A program made the position numbers and the translations under genes. The notes beneath the pieces were generated by a model that did no database searches, had not been told where the DNA came from, and saw only the letters and a program-made list of their open reading frames with translations. 38,848 bases of DNA from Candidatus Rokubacteria bacterium 13_1_40CM_69_27 (GTDB taxonomy: Bacteria > Methylomirabilota > Methylomirabilia > Rokubacteriales > CSP1-6): the NCBI GenBank assembly GCA_001917535.1, contig MNEF01000110.1, forward strand, positions 1-38,848, written 5' to 3'. Below, one piece after another: positions 1 through 7,861 of the stretch (positions are counted from its first letter, which is position 1; every line of letters starts with the position of its first letter).

Positions 1-181
1 GAAAGAAGTGCGCGGCGGCCTCGAGCAGAAGCGCCCCCTCGGCGACCTGCTGCGGCTCCACCTCATGGGTGACGTCGACCAGCTGCACGGTCCGCGTGAG
101 GCCGAGGATGACCGCCTTCATCTCCGCGACATAGCTGTCCCGGAGGCCGAAGTCGGTCGTCAGCGTGACGATGGGGGTCAA
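1..181 (-). CDS. SAM hydroxide adenosyltransferase (DUF62), N-terminal part, cut by window edge
   Basis: The first 60 residues are visible and the rest lies beyond position 1. They carry the N-terminal block of the SAM hydroxide adenosyltransferase (DUF62) family, IVTLTTDFGLRDSYVAEMK followed by a VDVTHEVEPQ stretch. Family members hydrolyse S-adenosylmethionine to adenosine and methionine and are cytoplasmic. I place the start at the TTG at 179-181, preceded by a GGAAAGG Shine-Dalgarno-like stretch. This TTG overlaps the stop of the DUF5615 remnant upstream by 4 nt (TTGA). A degenerate copy of this 5' end lies at 382-426. The family call is firm from the motif; the exact start is less certain. 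Confidence 0.8.
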   Translation of the reverse strand, partial: MTPIVTLTTDFGLRDSYVAEMKAVILGLTRTVQLVDVTHEVEPQQVAEGALLLEAAAHFF

Positions 182-360
182 TTGGAGCCTTTCCGCAGGA
201 GGCGGACCTTCCCCGGTTCGATCACGACAACGTTTCCACTCATCTCGACGTCGGACAAACGTCGGAGGCTCTGCAGCACGGCGGCGTTCAAAGCGAGCGG
301 CGGCACTCTGTTGGGAAACCGGACAACCACGACCCCGGCATGACTCCCGACGTAGGGCCG
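178..360 (-). pseudogene. C-terminal remnant of a DUF5615 PIN-like protein
   Basis: Sixty residues ending in TGA at 178-180 match the C-terminal half of DUF5615 PIN-like proteins: a HAGVVVVRFP strand, a helix (LALNAAVLQSLRRL) and the terminal GNVVVIEPGKVRLLRK strand. The N-terminal half with the acidic PIN-like residues is absent. Upstream, in the same orientation, the DNA resembles the start of the adenosyltransferase gene instead. No start codon is visible in frame. I read it as a broken toxin-like gene whose stop still overlaps the next start (TTGA), which suggests it was once an intact co-transcribed neighbour. The family call rests on the C-terminal pattern only. Confidence 0.55.
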
Positions 361-381
361 ATCCGCCCAGCAGGGCGGCCG

Positions 382-436
382 GCGACGATGCTGTCCCGGG
401 TGCCGAAGTCCGTCGTCGGCGCGACAATCGCGGGCG
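382..436 (-). pseudogene. Degenerate copy of the adenosyltransferase 5' end
   Basis: Positions 382-426 match 126-170 of the adenosyltransferase gene at 36 of 45 bases by eye, in the same orientation. Read on the minus strand it gives APTTDFGTRDSIVAG, against LTTDFGLRDSYVAE in the gene. It runs directly into repeat copy A on one side and into the DUF5615 remnant on the other. It is too short and divergent to be functional. Confidence 0.6.
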
Positions 437-448
437 TCGTCAGCCTCC

Positions 449-521
449 GTTCGAGCGGCGGCTTTGCCGCCGCAATCCTATCCTGGGGGAGGTTTCGGAG
501 GGGGCCGCCGAGGCCCCCTCC
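449..521 (+). repeat. Paired-hairpin intergenic repeat, copy A
   Basis: This copy has GTTCGAGC at 449-456, hairpin 1 GCGGCGGC-ttt-GCCGCCGC at 455-473, a linker containing CTGGGGGAGGTTTC, and hairpin 2 GGAGGGGGCC-gccga-GGCCCCCTCC at 497-521. All arms are perfect. It begins 6 nt beyond the polyprenyl synthase stop, so hairpin 2 could end or stabilise that transcript, but no U-run follows. Copies B, C, D and E share the layout with different arm sequences. The 182-527 stretch holds only this copy and the two remnants. Confidence 0.75.
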
Positions 522-527
522 GATGGG

Positions 528-1526
528 TCAGCGGTCGCGATCAACGACGAAATCCGCGATCAGCGCGAGGATCTCCCGTTCGTCTGACGGCGGGAACGTC
601 TCGAGGTCGGCCTTGGCCGCCTGCGCGTACGCGCACGCGCGCTCCCGGGCGTACTCGACGCCGTCGTGCTTGAGCACCAGGCGCCGGATGTCCTCGATCT
701 CGGCGGGGGCCAGCGCGCGGCGCTTGAGGAGGCCGCGCACGCGCTCGGCGTCCCACTGAGGGGCGCGGTCCAGCATCGCGATCAGGGGCAGCGTCAGCTT
801 GCCCTCCCGGAGGTCGCTGCCGATGGCCTTGCCGAGCCGGTCCTGGTCGGCGATGAAGTCGAGTGAGTCGTCCGAGATCTGGAACGCCACGCCGACGTCG
901 AGGCCGTAGCGCGTCAGCGCCTCCACCTGGGCGGCGGGGATCCCGCCCAGCAGCGCGCCGATGCGGCAGCACGCCGAGATGAAGGAGGCTGTCTTCTGGG
1001 TGATGATGCGAAGGTAGTCCGCCTCCGTCGTCACCCCGCTCCGCTTGCGCTCCAGCTGGAACACTTCCGCCTCGGTCATCGACACCGTGGCGCGGGCCAG
1101 CGTTTCCATGACGCCGCGGTCGTTGTCGCGCACGAGCATGGCGAAGGATTTCGAGTAGAGGTGATCGCCGACGAGGACGGAGGCGTCGTCGCCCCACTGG
1201 GCGTTGGCCGACGGCCGCCCGCGCCGGAGCGGCGCCTGGTCCACGACGTCGTCGTGAATCAACGTCGCCGTGTGGAGCAGCTCCACGACGCAGGCCAGCC
1301 GCACCGACCGGGGGCCGCGGTAGCCCGCCAGGCGCGCCGCCAGCAGCAGGAGCATCGGCCGCAGACGCTTGCCGCCGGCACCCGCGATGTAGCCGCCCAT
1401 CTCCTGGATCAGCGCGACGGACGAATCGAGCTGGCGACGGATCTCCACCTCGACAGTCCGGAGGGCCTCGCCCACGAGCGCAGCGACGCGCTCCTTGAGG
1501 ACCTGCTCGAGGATGGGCGTCGGCAC
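528..1526 (-). CDS. ispB: Polyprenyl diphosphate synthase (octaprenyl/heptaprenyl type)
   Basis: A trans-prenyltransferase of 332 residues, normal for long-chain synthases. It condenses isopentenyl diphosphate onto an allylic primer to make the side chain of quinones. Visible motifs are GGKRLRP (51-57), the first aspartate-rich motif HDDVVD (91-96) and the second, ISDDSLDF, with DDSLD at 219-223; both DDxxD sets are intact. The start is GTG at 1526, 10 nt after the lipoprotein stop, with a weak ribosome site. It is the last gene of the pccB-mutase operon, and a repeat hairpin follows its stop. Quinone supply would fit the complex I genes in the window. Product chain length cannot be read from sequence, so the symbol is provisional. 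Confidence 0.88.
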   Translation of the reverse strand: MPTPILEQVLKERVAALVGEALRTVEVEIRRQLDSSVALIQEMGGYIAGAGGKRLRPMLLLLAARLAGYRGPRSVRLACVVELLHTATLIHDDVVDQAPLRRGRPSANAQWGDDASVLVGDHLYSKSFAMLVRDNDRGVMETLARATVSMTEAEVFQLERKRSGVTTEADYLRIITQKTASFISACCRIGALLGGIPAAQVEALTRYGLDVGVAFQISDDSLDFIADQDRLGKAIGSDLREGKLTLPLIAMLDRAPQWDAERVRGLLKRRALAPAEIEDIRRLVLKHDGVEYARERACAYAQAAKADLETFPPSDEREILALIADFVVDRDR

Positions 1527-1536
1527 GCGCGAGGTG

Positions 1537-2241
1537 CTACTTGAGGACGACTCGGTCCCGGACCTGGATCTGGGAGCCCGGCGCCACCGTTTGGATCTCG
1601 GCCACGGAGAACCTCTCCCGCATCTCGGTGACCCGCGCCGTTGCCACCTCCTCGTCGAGCTCGCCGAGGACTTCGCCGGTCACCGGGTGGACGACGGGGA
1701 TGCGGTCCCGCCGGAGGCTGATGAGGCTGCCGGCCCGCACGCCGTCGGTCCTGGTGAGGTCGATGACGATGCGAGTCGTGTCGACGTAGACGACGTAGCC
1801 GCGCTTGGACTCGGGCACGGCCGCAGTCGTCGCGCGCGTCTCCCCCGTGCGCGCGCCCGGCGCCGCCGCCGCGCTCGCCTCGGCGCGCGCAGCCTCGGCA
1901 GGAGGCTGATACGGCACGCCCTGACGCGGGCTGATCTTGCCGCCCCCCGGTGGGAGGCCATACTTGGCGACGATCTCCGGCGGCGCGATGATCGCTCGCT
2001 TGCCCAGGAACACCGTCTTGAAGGTGGTGGGGACCTTGTCCTCCTCGACCCAGACGAACTCCGGCTCGCTCGGCACGTCGCCGAAGCGCGGATTCTTGAT
2101 GAGCAGCCAGCGGGTCTCGGCGGACTTGAGGATGACGGAAGGCTCGCCCGGCCCCGGCATGCCCGCGAACTCACGCATCGTGGCGCATCCGGTGGCCGCG
2201 AGGGCGAGCACAACCAGCAGGATGAGCCGCCCGGTCACCAT
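1537..2241 (-). CDS. Lipoprotein with FlgT-C-like domain
   Basis: A 234-residue protein starting with a lipoprotein signal peptide (LVVLALAATGC, acylated Cys19), so it is probably anchored in the outer or inner membrane. The middle has an Ala/Arg-rich linker (about 120-145). The C-terminal segment (about 150-230) has the pattern YVVYVDTTRIVIDL...GVRAGSLISLRR...PVTGEVLGELDEEVATARVTE, resembling the FlgT C-terminal domain that ends flagellar and other outer-membrane ring proteins. ATG 2241 was chosen because it begins the signal peptide and follows TAAGG; longer in-frame readings upstream are shadow sequence. It lies 23 nt after the other FlgT-like gene, and the two probably act together. Specific function unknown. 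Confidence 0.72.
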   Translation of the reverse strand: MVTGRLILLVVLALAATGCATMREFAGMPGPGEPSVILKSAETRWLLIKNPRFGDVPSEPEFVWVEEDKVPTTFKTVFLGKRAIIAPPEIVAKYGLPPGGGKISPRQGVPYQPPAEAARAEASAAAAPGARTGETRATTAAVPESKRGYVVYVDTTRIVIDLTRTDGVRAGSLISLRRDRIPVVHPVTGEVLGELDEEVATARVTEMRERFSVAEIQTVAPGSQIQVRDRVVLK

Positions 2242-2264
2242 GGGGGCCTTACCATAGCACACCC

Positions 2265-3074
2265 TCAATCCTCCGGCCGCGGCTCCCAGGGGAACCGTTG
2301 CTCCTCGGCGACCCCTCCGCTGAGGAGCGGCAGGCGCCGGGACAAGAGCGCCATCCCGGTCACCGCCGAGATCCAGGTGGTGTCCAGATAGATCACGCCG
2401 CGGCGCTCGAGGAGCACGGGCACCAGCCAGCCGGAGACCTCCAGGTTCCGGGCGACACGGATCGCCCGCTCCGGGCGCGCGAGCACCTGCTCGATGCTCA
2501 CGGTGCCGTTGGCGAACATGTCGCTCACGGCAAGGGGGTCGACCACCTGGAAGCGCTTCGACCGCTCGAGGACGCTGGCGATGAGGTAGGGAACGCGACG
2601 GACGTCGGCGGTGCCGTTCGTGAGGTCGAGGACGGGCGTGATGGCGATCCGGATCCGCCCGCGGCTGATGCGCACGCCGTCGGCGACCTGCGGCCGGGGC
2701 CGGTCGCGGAGCGGGATGAACACGCCTTCCGAGAACTCCTTGTCGACGCGCCGGATCTGCACCCAGCCGAGAACATCCTCGTAATGGCCGAGCATCTTGC
2801 CCGTGAACAGGTGATGGAAGGGCTCGCCCGTGCGGAAGACCGTCAGTTCCTGGCCCGCCTGGGCGCCCGCGGCTTCGCCCAAATCGGTGTAGATCAGGTC
2901 GCCGTCGACGGAAACCACCAGGCCTTCCAGCGGGTGGGCGGCCTTGACGAAATCGGCGGCCATGAGAACGAAGGTCGCGCCGACCCGATCGGCCAGTCCC
3001 GCCGCCGCCGGAGCCGCGAGAGCGAGGCCACCGGCGAGCAGGGCGACAACCAGCCGCGCCGGCGCGCGCCCCAT
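2265..3074 (-). CDS. Secreted FlgT-like protein of unknown function
   Basis: A 269-residue protein with a Sec signal peptide (LVVALLAGGLALAAPAAAG, cleavage near residue 26). Residues 45-120 resemble the SH3-like FlgT C-terminal fold (VVSVDGDLIYTDLG, then GAQAGQELTVFRTG). The second half (RIAITPVLDLTN, VPYLIASVLERSKRFQVVDP, then an Asp/Asn-rich turn) looks like the FlgT-middle/CsgG-type periplasmic domain. It overlaps the mutase stop by 1 nt (TGATG), which fixes the start at 3074. No flagellar gene is nearby, so a flagellar role is not supported by context. It may form an envelope assembly with the lipoprotein encoded downstream. Domain resemblance is by eye; the function is not known. Confidence 0.7.
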   Translation of the reverse strand: MGRAPARLVVALLAGGLALAAPAAAGLADRVGATFVLMAADFVKAAHPLEGLVVSVDGDLIYTDLGEAAGAQAGQELTVFRTGEPFHHLFTGKMLGHYEDVLGWVQIRRVDKEFSEGVFIPLRDRPRPQVADGVRISRGRIRIAITPVLDLTNGTADVRRVPYLIASVLERSKRFQVVDPLAVSDMFANGTVSIEQVLARPERAIRVARNLEVSGWLVPVLLERRGVIYLDTTWISAVTGMALLSRRLPLLSGGVAEEQRFPWEPRPED

Positions 3075-4671
3075 CAGAACGTGACCGAGGGCTGGTGGGT
3101 CCCGAAGACGCCACGCAGCCGCTCGCAGATCTCGCCCAGCGTGACCGACGCCTCGACGGCGTCGACGATGAGCGGCACGAGGTTGGTCCCCGCCCGCGCG
3201 CTGCGCTCGAGGGCATCGAGCGCCCGCAGGGCCGCGTCGCCGGCGCGGCCCGCCCGGAAGCGGGCGACCCGCTGGGCGAGGGCCTCGCCGATGCCGGCGT
3301 GGAGTTGGAACAGGTTCGCCGGCGGCGGGTCCTCGGTGACGAACTCGTTGACGCCGACGACGATGCGCGCCTTGTCCTCGACCTCGCGCTGATAGCGGTA
3401 CGCCGCGTCCTGGATCTCGCGCTGCATGAAAGCGACCGCCGCCACCGAGCCACCCAGGTCGTCGATCTTCCGGATGTACGCCTCCGCCGCCTCCTCGATG
3501 TCGCGCGTCAGCCGCTCAACGACGAACGCCCCCCCCAGCGGATCGGCGGTGTCGGCGACGCCGGACTCGTAGGCCAGGATCTGCTGAGTCCGCAGCGCGA
3601 TGCGGACGGCGCGCTCGGTCGGCAGCGCCAGCGCCTCATCCATCGAGTTCGTGTGCAGCGACTGGCAGCCGCCCAGCACGGCGGCCAGCGCTTGCACCGC
3701 CACCCTCACGATGTTGTTCTCCGGCTGCTGGGCCGTGAGCATGCTGCCGGCCGTCTGGGCGTGGAAGCGCAGCATCAGGGACCGCGGGTCGCGGGCCCGG
3801 AAGCGGTCGCGCATGATGCGCGCCCAGAGGCGACGCGCCGCCCGGAACTTGGCGACCTCCTCGACGAGGTTGTTGTGGGCGTTGAAGAAGAACGAGAGCT
3901 GGGGCGCGAACTCGTCCACGGCCAGCCCGGCGCTGAGCGCGGCCTGGACGTAGGCCACGGCGTTGGCGAGGGTGAACGCGACCTCCTGGACCGCCGTGCA
4001 TCCCGCCTCGCGCATGTGGTAGCCCGAGATCGAGATGGTGTTCCAGCGGGGCACGCGGTCCCGGCAGTAGGCAAACATGTCGGTCACCAGTCGCATCGAG
4101 GGGCCGGGCGGGAAGATGTACGTGCCCCGAGCGATGTACTCCTTGAGAATGTCGTTCTGGGTGGTGCCGGCCAGACCCTCCGGCGGCACGCCCTGCCGCC
4201 GGCCCACCACGATGTAGAGGGCCAGGAGGATGGACGCGGTGGCGTTGATCGTCATCGAGGTCGACACGCGGTCGAGCGGGATGCCCTCGAAGAGATCGGC
4301 CATGTCGTCGACGCAGGCGATCGAGACGCCCACCTTGCCCACTTCCCCGTAGGCCATCGGTGAGTCGGGATCGTGCCCCATCTGGGTGGGCAGATCGAAG
4401 GCCACGCTGAGGCCCGTCTGGCCCTGCTCGAGGAGGAAGCGGTACCGCTTGTTCGTCTCGGCCGCCGAGCCGAAGCCGGCGTACTGCCGCATCGTCCACA
4501 GTCGGCCGCGGTACATCGTCGGGTGGATGCCGCGCGTGAAGGGAAACTCCCCCGGCGCGCCCAGTGCCCCGCCGCGGCATTCCTCCGGAACATCGGCGGG
4601 CCCGTAGGCCGGCTGGAGCGGCGCGCCCCAGGACGTCGTGAAGAGGCCCTTGCGCTCCCGGCCCGGGTCCG

Positions 4672-4675
<4 letters not shown>
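3074..4675 (-). CDS. Methylmalonyl-CoA mutase large (catalytic) subunit, no B12 domain
   Basis: A 533-residue mutase barrel that would interconvert methylmalonyl-CoA and succinyl-CoA. It ends before the cobalamin-binding domain, so it is the stand-alone alpha type needing a separate small B12 subunit, not in this window. Substrate-pocket residues are visible: Tyr65 in TMRQYAGFG, Arg195 in [10 protein letters not shown], and Tyr219-His220 in [11 protein letters not shown]. Tyr and Arg at the first two sites point to methylmalonyl-CoA rather than isobutyryl-CoA, by family knowledge. It overlaps the upstream carboxylase stop by 4 nt (ATGA) and the next gene by 1 nt, so the three genes are translationally coupled. 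Together with the carboxylase it forms the propionyl-CoA to succinyl-CoA route. Confidence 0.88.
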
Positions 4676-6222
<1,547 letters not shown>

Positions 6223-6283
6223 CAGGCTCCCGCGTTAACGCTGGTTGAGGGGAAGCTCGGACACCCCGCGACCAATCCGCGCG

Positions 6284-6313
6284 ATTATAGAGACCACCTG
6301 CTTACCAAGTCAA
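6284..6313 (-). promoter_or_regulatory. Sigma-70-type promoter of the pccB operon
   Basis: On the minus strand there is TTGACT (6308-6313), 18 nt, then a perfect TATAAT (6284-6289). The predicted start near 6277 gives a leader of about 55 nt before the ATG at 6222. The -35 box is one arm of the palindrome at 6308-6327. This is the best match to consensus in the window. Confidence 0.75.
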
Positions 6314-6327
6314 TGAATTTATTGACT
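6308..6327. promoter_or_regulatory. Palindromic operator covering both divergent -35 boxes
   Basis: AGTCAATGAATTTATTGACT is an inverted repeat with 7-bp perfect outer arms (AGTCAAT/ATTGACT) and a symmetric AATT centre; only the G/T pair flanking the centre breaks it. Each arm contains the TTGACT -35 box of one promoter, so a dimeric protein bound here would block both. No regulator gene is adjacent, so the binding factor is unknown. Confidence 0.65.
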
Positions 6328-6351
6328 TTCGAGGGGCGATCTGACGATAAT
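6322..6351 (+). promoter_or_regulatory. Promoter of the DUF948 operon, probable leaderless start
   Basis: TTGACT (6322-6327), 18 nt, GATAAT (6346-6351). A start 7-9 nt beyond the -10 falls at about 6358-6360, and the DUF948 ATG is at 6360-6362. No Shine-Dalgarno sequence fits in the 8 bases between, so the mRNA is probably leaderless or nearly so. Confidence 0.65.
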
Positions 6352-6359
6352 TCGGGCCC

Positions 6360-6752
6360 ATGCAACTCTGGGCGCAGGCGGTCATCGTCGTATGCGTGCT
6401 CGCCGTCACGGTGGCGCTCGTTCCCCTGCTGGTGGCCTTGCGGCGGGCCGCCGAGCGGGCCGACCGCGTGCTGGCCATCGCCGAGCAGGAGTTGCAACCG
6501 CTGGTGAGCCAGCTCCAGGCACTCGTCGATGACCTCAGGCTGATGAGCGGGGAAGTCCGCGGCGAGGTGGGGCGCCTGGGGGCGCTGGCCGAACAGGCCC
6601 AGGGGCTTTCGGACGGGCTCAGTCGCGTCATGAGCGCCATCGCCGGGCTCTCGCGGGCCGGCCAGCTCGTCGGCGTGGCTGCCAGTATCAAGACCGGCCT
6701 CGACGTGTTTCTTCACCGGCTGCGCAAGCAGCAAGGAGAAAACCATGAGTAA
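6360..6752 (+). CDS. DUF948-family membrane-anchored coiled-coil protein
   Basis: A 130-residue protein with one N-terminal membrane segment (about 8-27, VIVVCVLAVTVALVPLLVAL) and then a long heptad-like helix rich in Ala, Leu, Glu and Arg (about 30-100). This is the layout of DUF948 proteins, which are often encoded beside YtxH proteins, as here. Its biochemical role is not known. It is the first gene of a three-gene plus-strand unit and overlaps the next start by 8 nt. The ATG at 6360 lies almost at the predicted transcription start. Start and family are well supported by the membrane segment and the context. Confidence 0.82.
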   Translation: MQLWAQAVIVVCVLAVTVALVPLLVALRRAAERADRVLAIAEQELQPLVSQLQALVDDLRLMSGEVRGEVGRLGALAEQAQGLSDGLSRVMSAIAGLSRAGQLVGVAASIKTGLDVFLHRLRKQQGENHE

Positions 6753-7062
6753 CGAAAAGGGCGATCCGGGCGGTTATCTGGGCTGGTTCTTCTTCGGTGC
6801 CGCGCTGGGCGCCGCGCTCGCCTTCCTCACCACGCCGCGCACCGGGCGCCAGGCGCGCGAGCTGCTCACGGAACGGGGCGGCGACGTCGCCAAGCGTGCG
6901 CAGGAGTGGGCGACCCAGGCCCAGACCCAGGCCGGCGAGTGGCTCGACAAGAGTCGCGAGATGTTCGAGGAGCAGACGGAGCGCCTCATCACGGCGTTCG
7001 AGGCGGGCAAGGACGCGATGCGGGAAGAGATCAAGAAGTGGTCGACGTCGGCGCGTGGCTGA
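6745..7062 (+). CDS. YtxH domain protein
   Basis: A 105-residue small membrane protein. Residues 11-30 (YLGWFFFGAALGAALAFLTT) form the glycine-rich membrane segment, followed by PRTGRQARELL, the hallmark of the YtxH family; the rest is an amphipathic charged helix. YtxH proteins are linked to envelope stress in other bacteria, but their mechanism is unclear. It is preceded by an AAGGAG ribosome site at 6733-6738, inside the end of the DUF948 gene, and overlaps that gene by 8 nt. It overlaps the following gene by 8 nt. Confidence 0.82.
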   Translation: MSNEKGDPGGYLGWFFFGAALGAALAFLTTPRTGRQARELLTERGGDVAKRAQEWATQAQTQAGEWLDKSREMFEEQTERLITAFEAGKDAMREEIKKWSTSARG

Positions 7063-7648
7063 GGTCGAGCTGCCCGGTCTCGAGGAGCTGGAAGAAAAGC
7101 GCGACCGGACGTTCAGCCGCCGCGTTGCCCTGGTCACCGCCGTCTACGCGGTCGCCCTCGCCGTCGCCGGGCTGGGCGGCAAGTATGCCATGAAGGAGAT
7201 GCTGCTCGCCCAGCAGCAGGCCTCGGACCAATGGGCCTTCTACCAGGCCAAGGTCATCCGCGAGCACCAGTACCGGGCTCAGAAGCTGATCCTCGAGGCC
7301 CAACCCGCCGAGTCCTCCAGCCTCAAGGGGCCGGAGCGGGCGCGGCTCGAGGCGCTGGCCCGGACGTTCGCCGAGGAGGAGAAGCGTTACAACGCCGAGA
7401 AGAAGGACATCGAGAAGGACGCCCGGAAGCTCGAGCACCAGCGCGATGTCTACCGCAACCGCGATCCCTACTTCGACTACGCCGAGGTTTTCCTCCAGAT
7501 CGCGATCGTCTGCGCGTCGGTCTCGATCCTGGCGACCTCACGCCCGATGCTCGGGATCTCGCTGGTGCTGGCGCTCCTCGGCGCGTTGCTGACGATCAAC
7601 GGGTTCACGCTTCTGGTCAAGATCCCCCTCCTGCACGGCACGCACTAA
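7055..7648 (+). CDS. DUF4337-family membrane protein
   Basis: A 197-residue protein matching DUF4337: RRVALVTAVYAVALAVAGLGG (first membrane segment, about 22-42), the conserved AMKEMLLAQQQASDQWAFYQ block just after it, a charged coiled-coil middle (about 75-135), and two C-terminal membrane segments (about 145-190). I start it at GTG 7055, which overlaps the YtxH stop by 8 nt and gives the family-typical N-terminus VAEVELPGLEELEEKRDR; a longer reading upstream is arginine-rich shadow sequence. It ends the plus-strand unit and converges on the acyl-CoA dehydrogenase remnant. Function unknown. Confidence 0.8.
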   Translation: MAEVELPGLEELEEKRDRTFSRRVALVTAVYAVALAVAGLGGKYAMKEMLLAQQQASDQWAFYQAKVIREHQYRAQKLILEAQPAESSSLKGPERARLEALARTFAEEEKRYNAEKKDIEKDARKLEHQRDVYRNRDPYFDYAEVFLQIAIVCASVSILATSRPMLGISLVLALLGALLTINGFTLLVKIPLLHGTH

Positions 7649-7680
7649 CCGCGTCGAGCGACCCGGCGGTCGGGCCCGCC

Positions 7681-7857
7681 CTACTCCCGCGGGATGGTCA
7701 TGCCTATGAACCCGGCGGCGACCAAGTCCTCGACGTTGTCCCGGGGGTATTCTTCGCGCTCGTCCCAGCGGGAAGCCGGCGCGGCCAACACACCATCGGC
7801 CAGCTCGCGAGCCCGGGCGCGCACCTCGCCCTGCTCGGGCGTCGGCGCAAAATCCAT
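7681..7857 (-). pseudogene. Acyl-CoA dehydrogenase N-terminal remnant ending at an amber codon
   Basis: Fifty-eight residues starting MDFAPTPEQGEVRARARELA and containing SRWDEREEYP and GFIGMTIPRE match the start of acyl-CoA dehydrogenases, a flavoprotein family of about 380 residues. The frame stops at TAG (7681-7683) where the family has the Tyr of an EYGG motif; the next two codons still read Gly-Gly, so a TAC to TAG change is likely. Homology then fades quickly, so the rest of the gene is gone. It starts 4 nt after the lpd stop, at the tail of the nuo-pdh cluster. A short made peptide is possible but unlikely to be active. Confidence 0.7.
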
Positions 7858-7861
7858 CTCA

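Noticed and set aside
497..521. Hairpin after ispB as an intrinsic terminator
   Set aside because: The stem is strong but no U-run follows on the minus strand, and the same hairpin occurs at sites where read-through is expected.
1537..3453. One 638-codon frame that would fuse the lipoprotein to upstream sequence
   Set aside because: The upstream part is an Arg/Ser-rich shadow of two other genes; the signal peptide and ribosome site at 2241 mark the true start.
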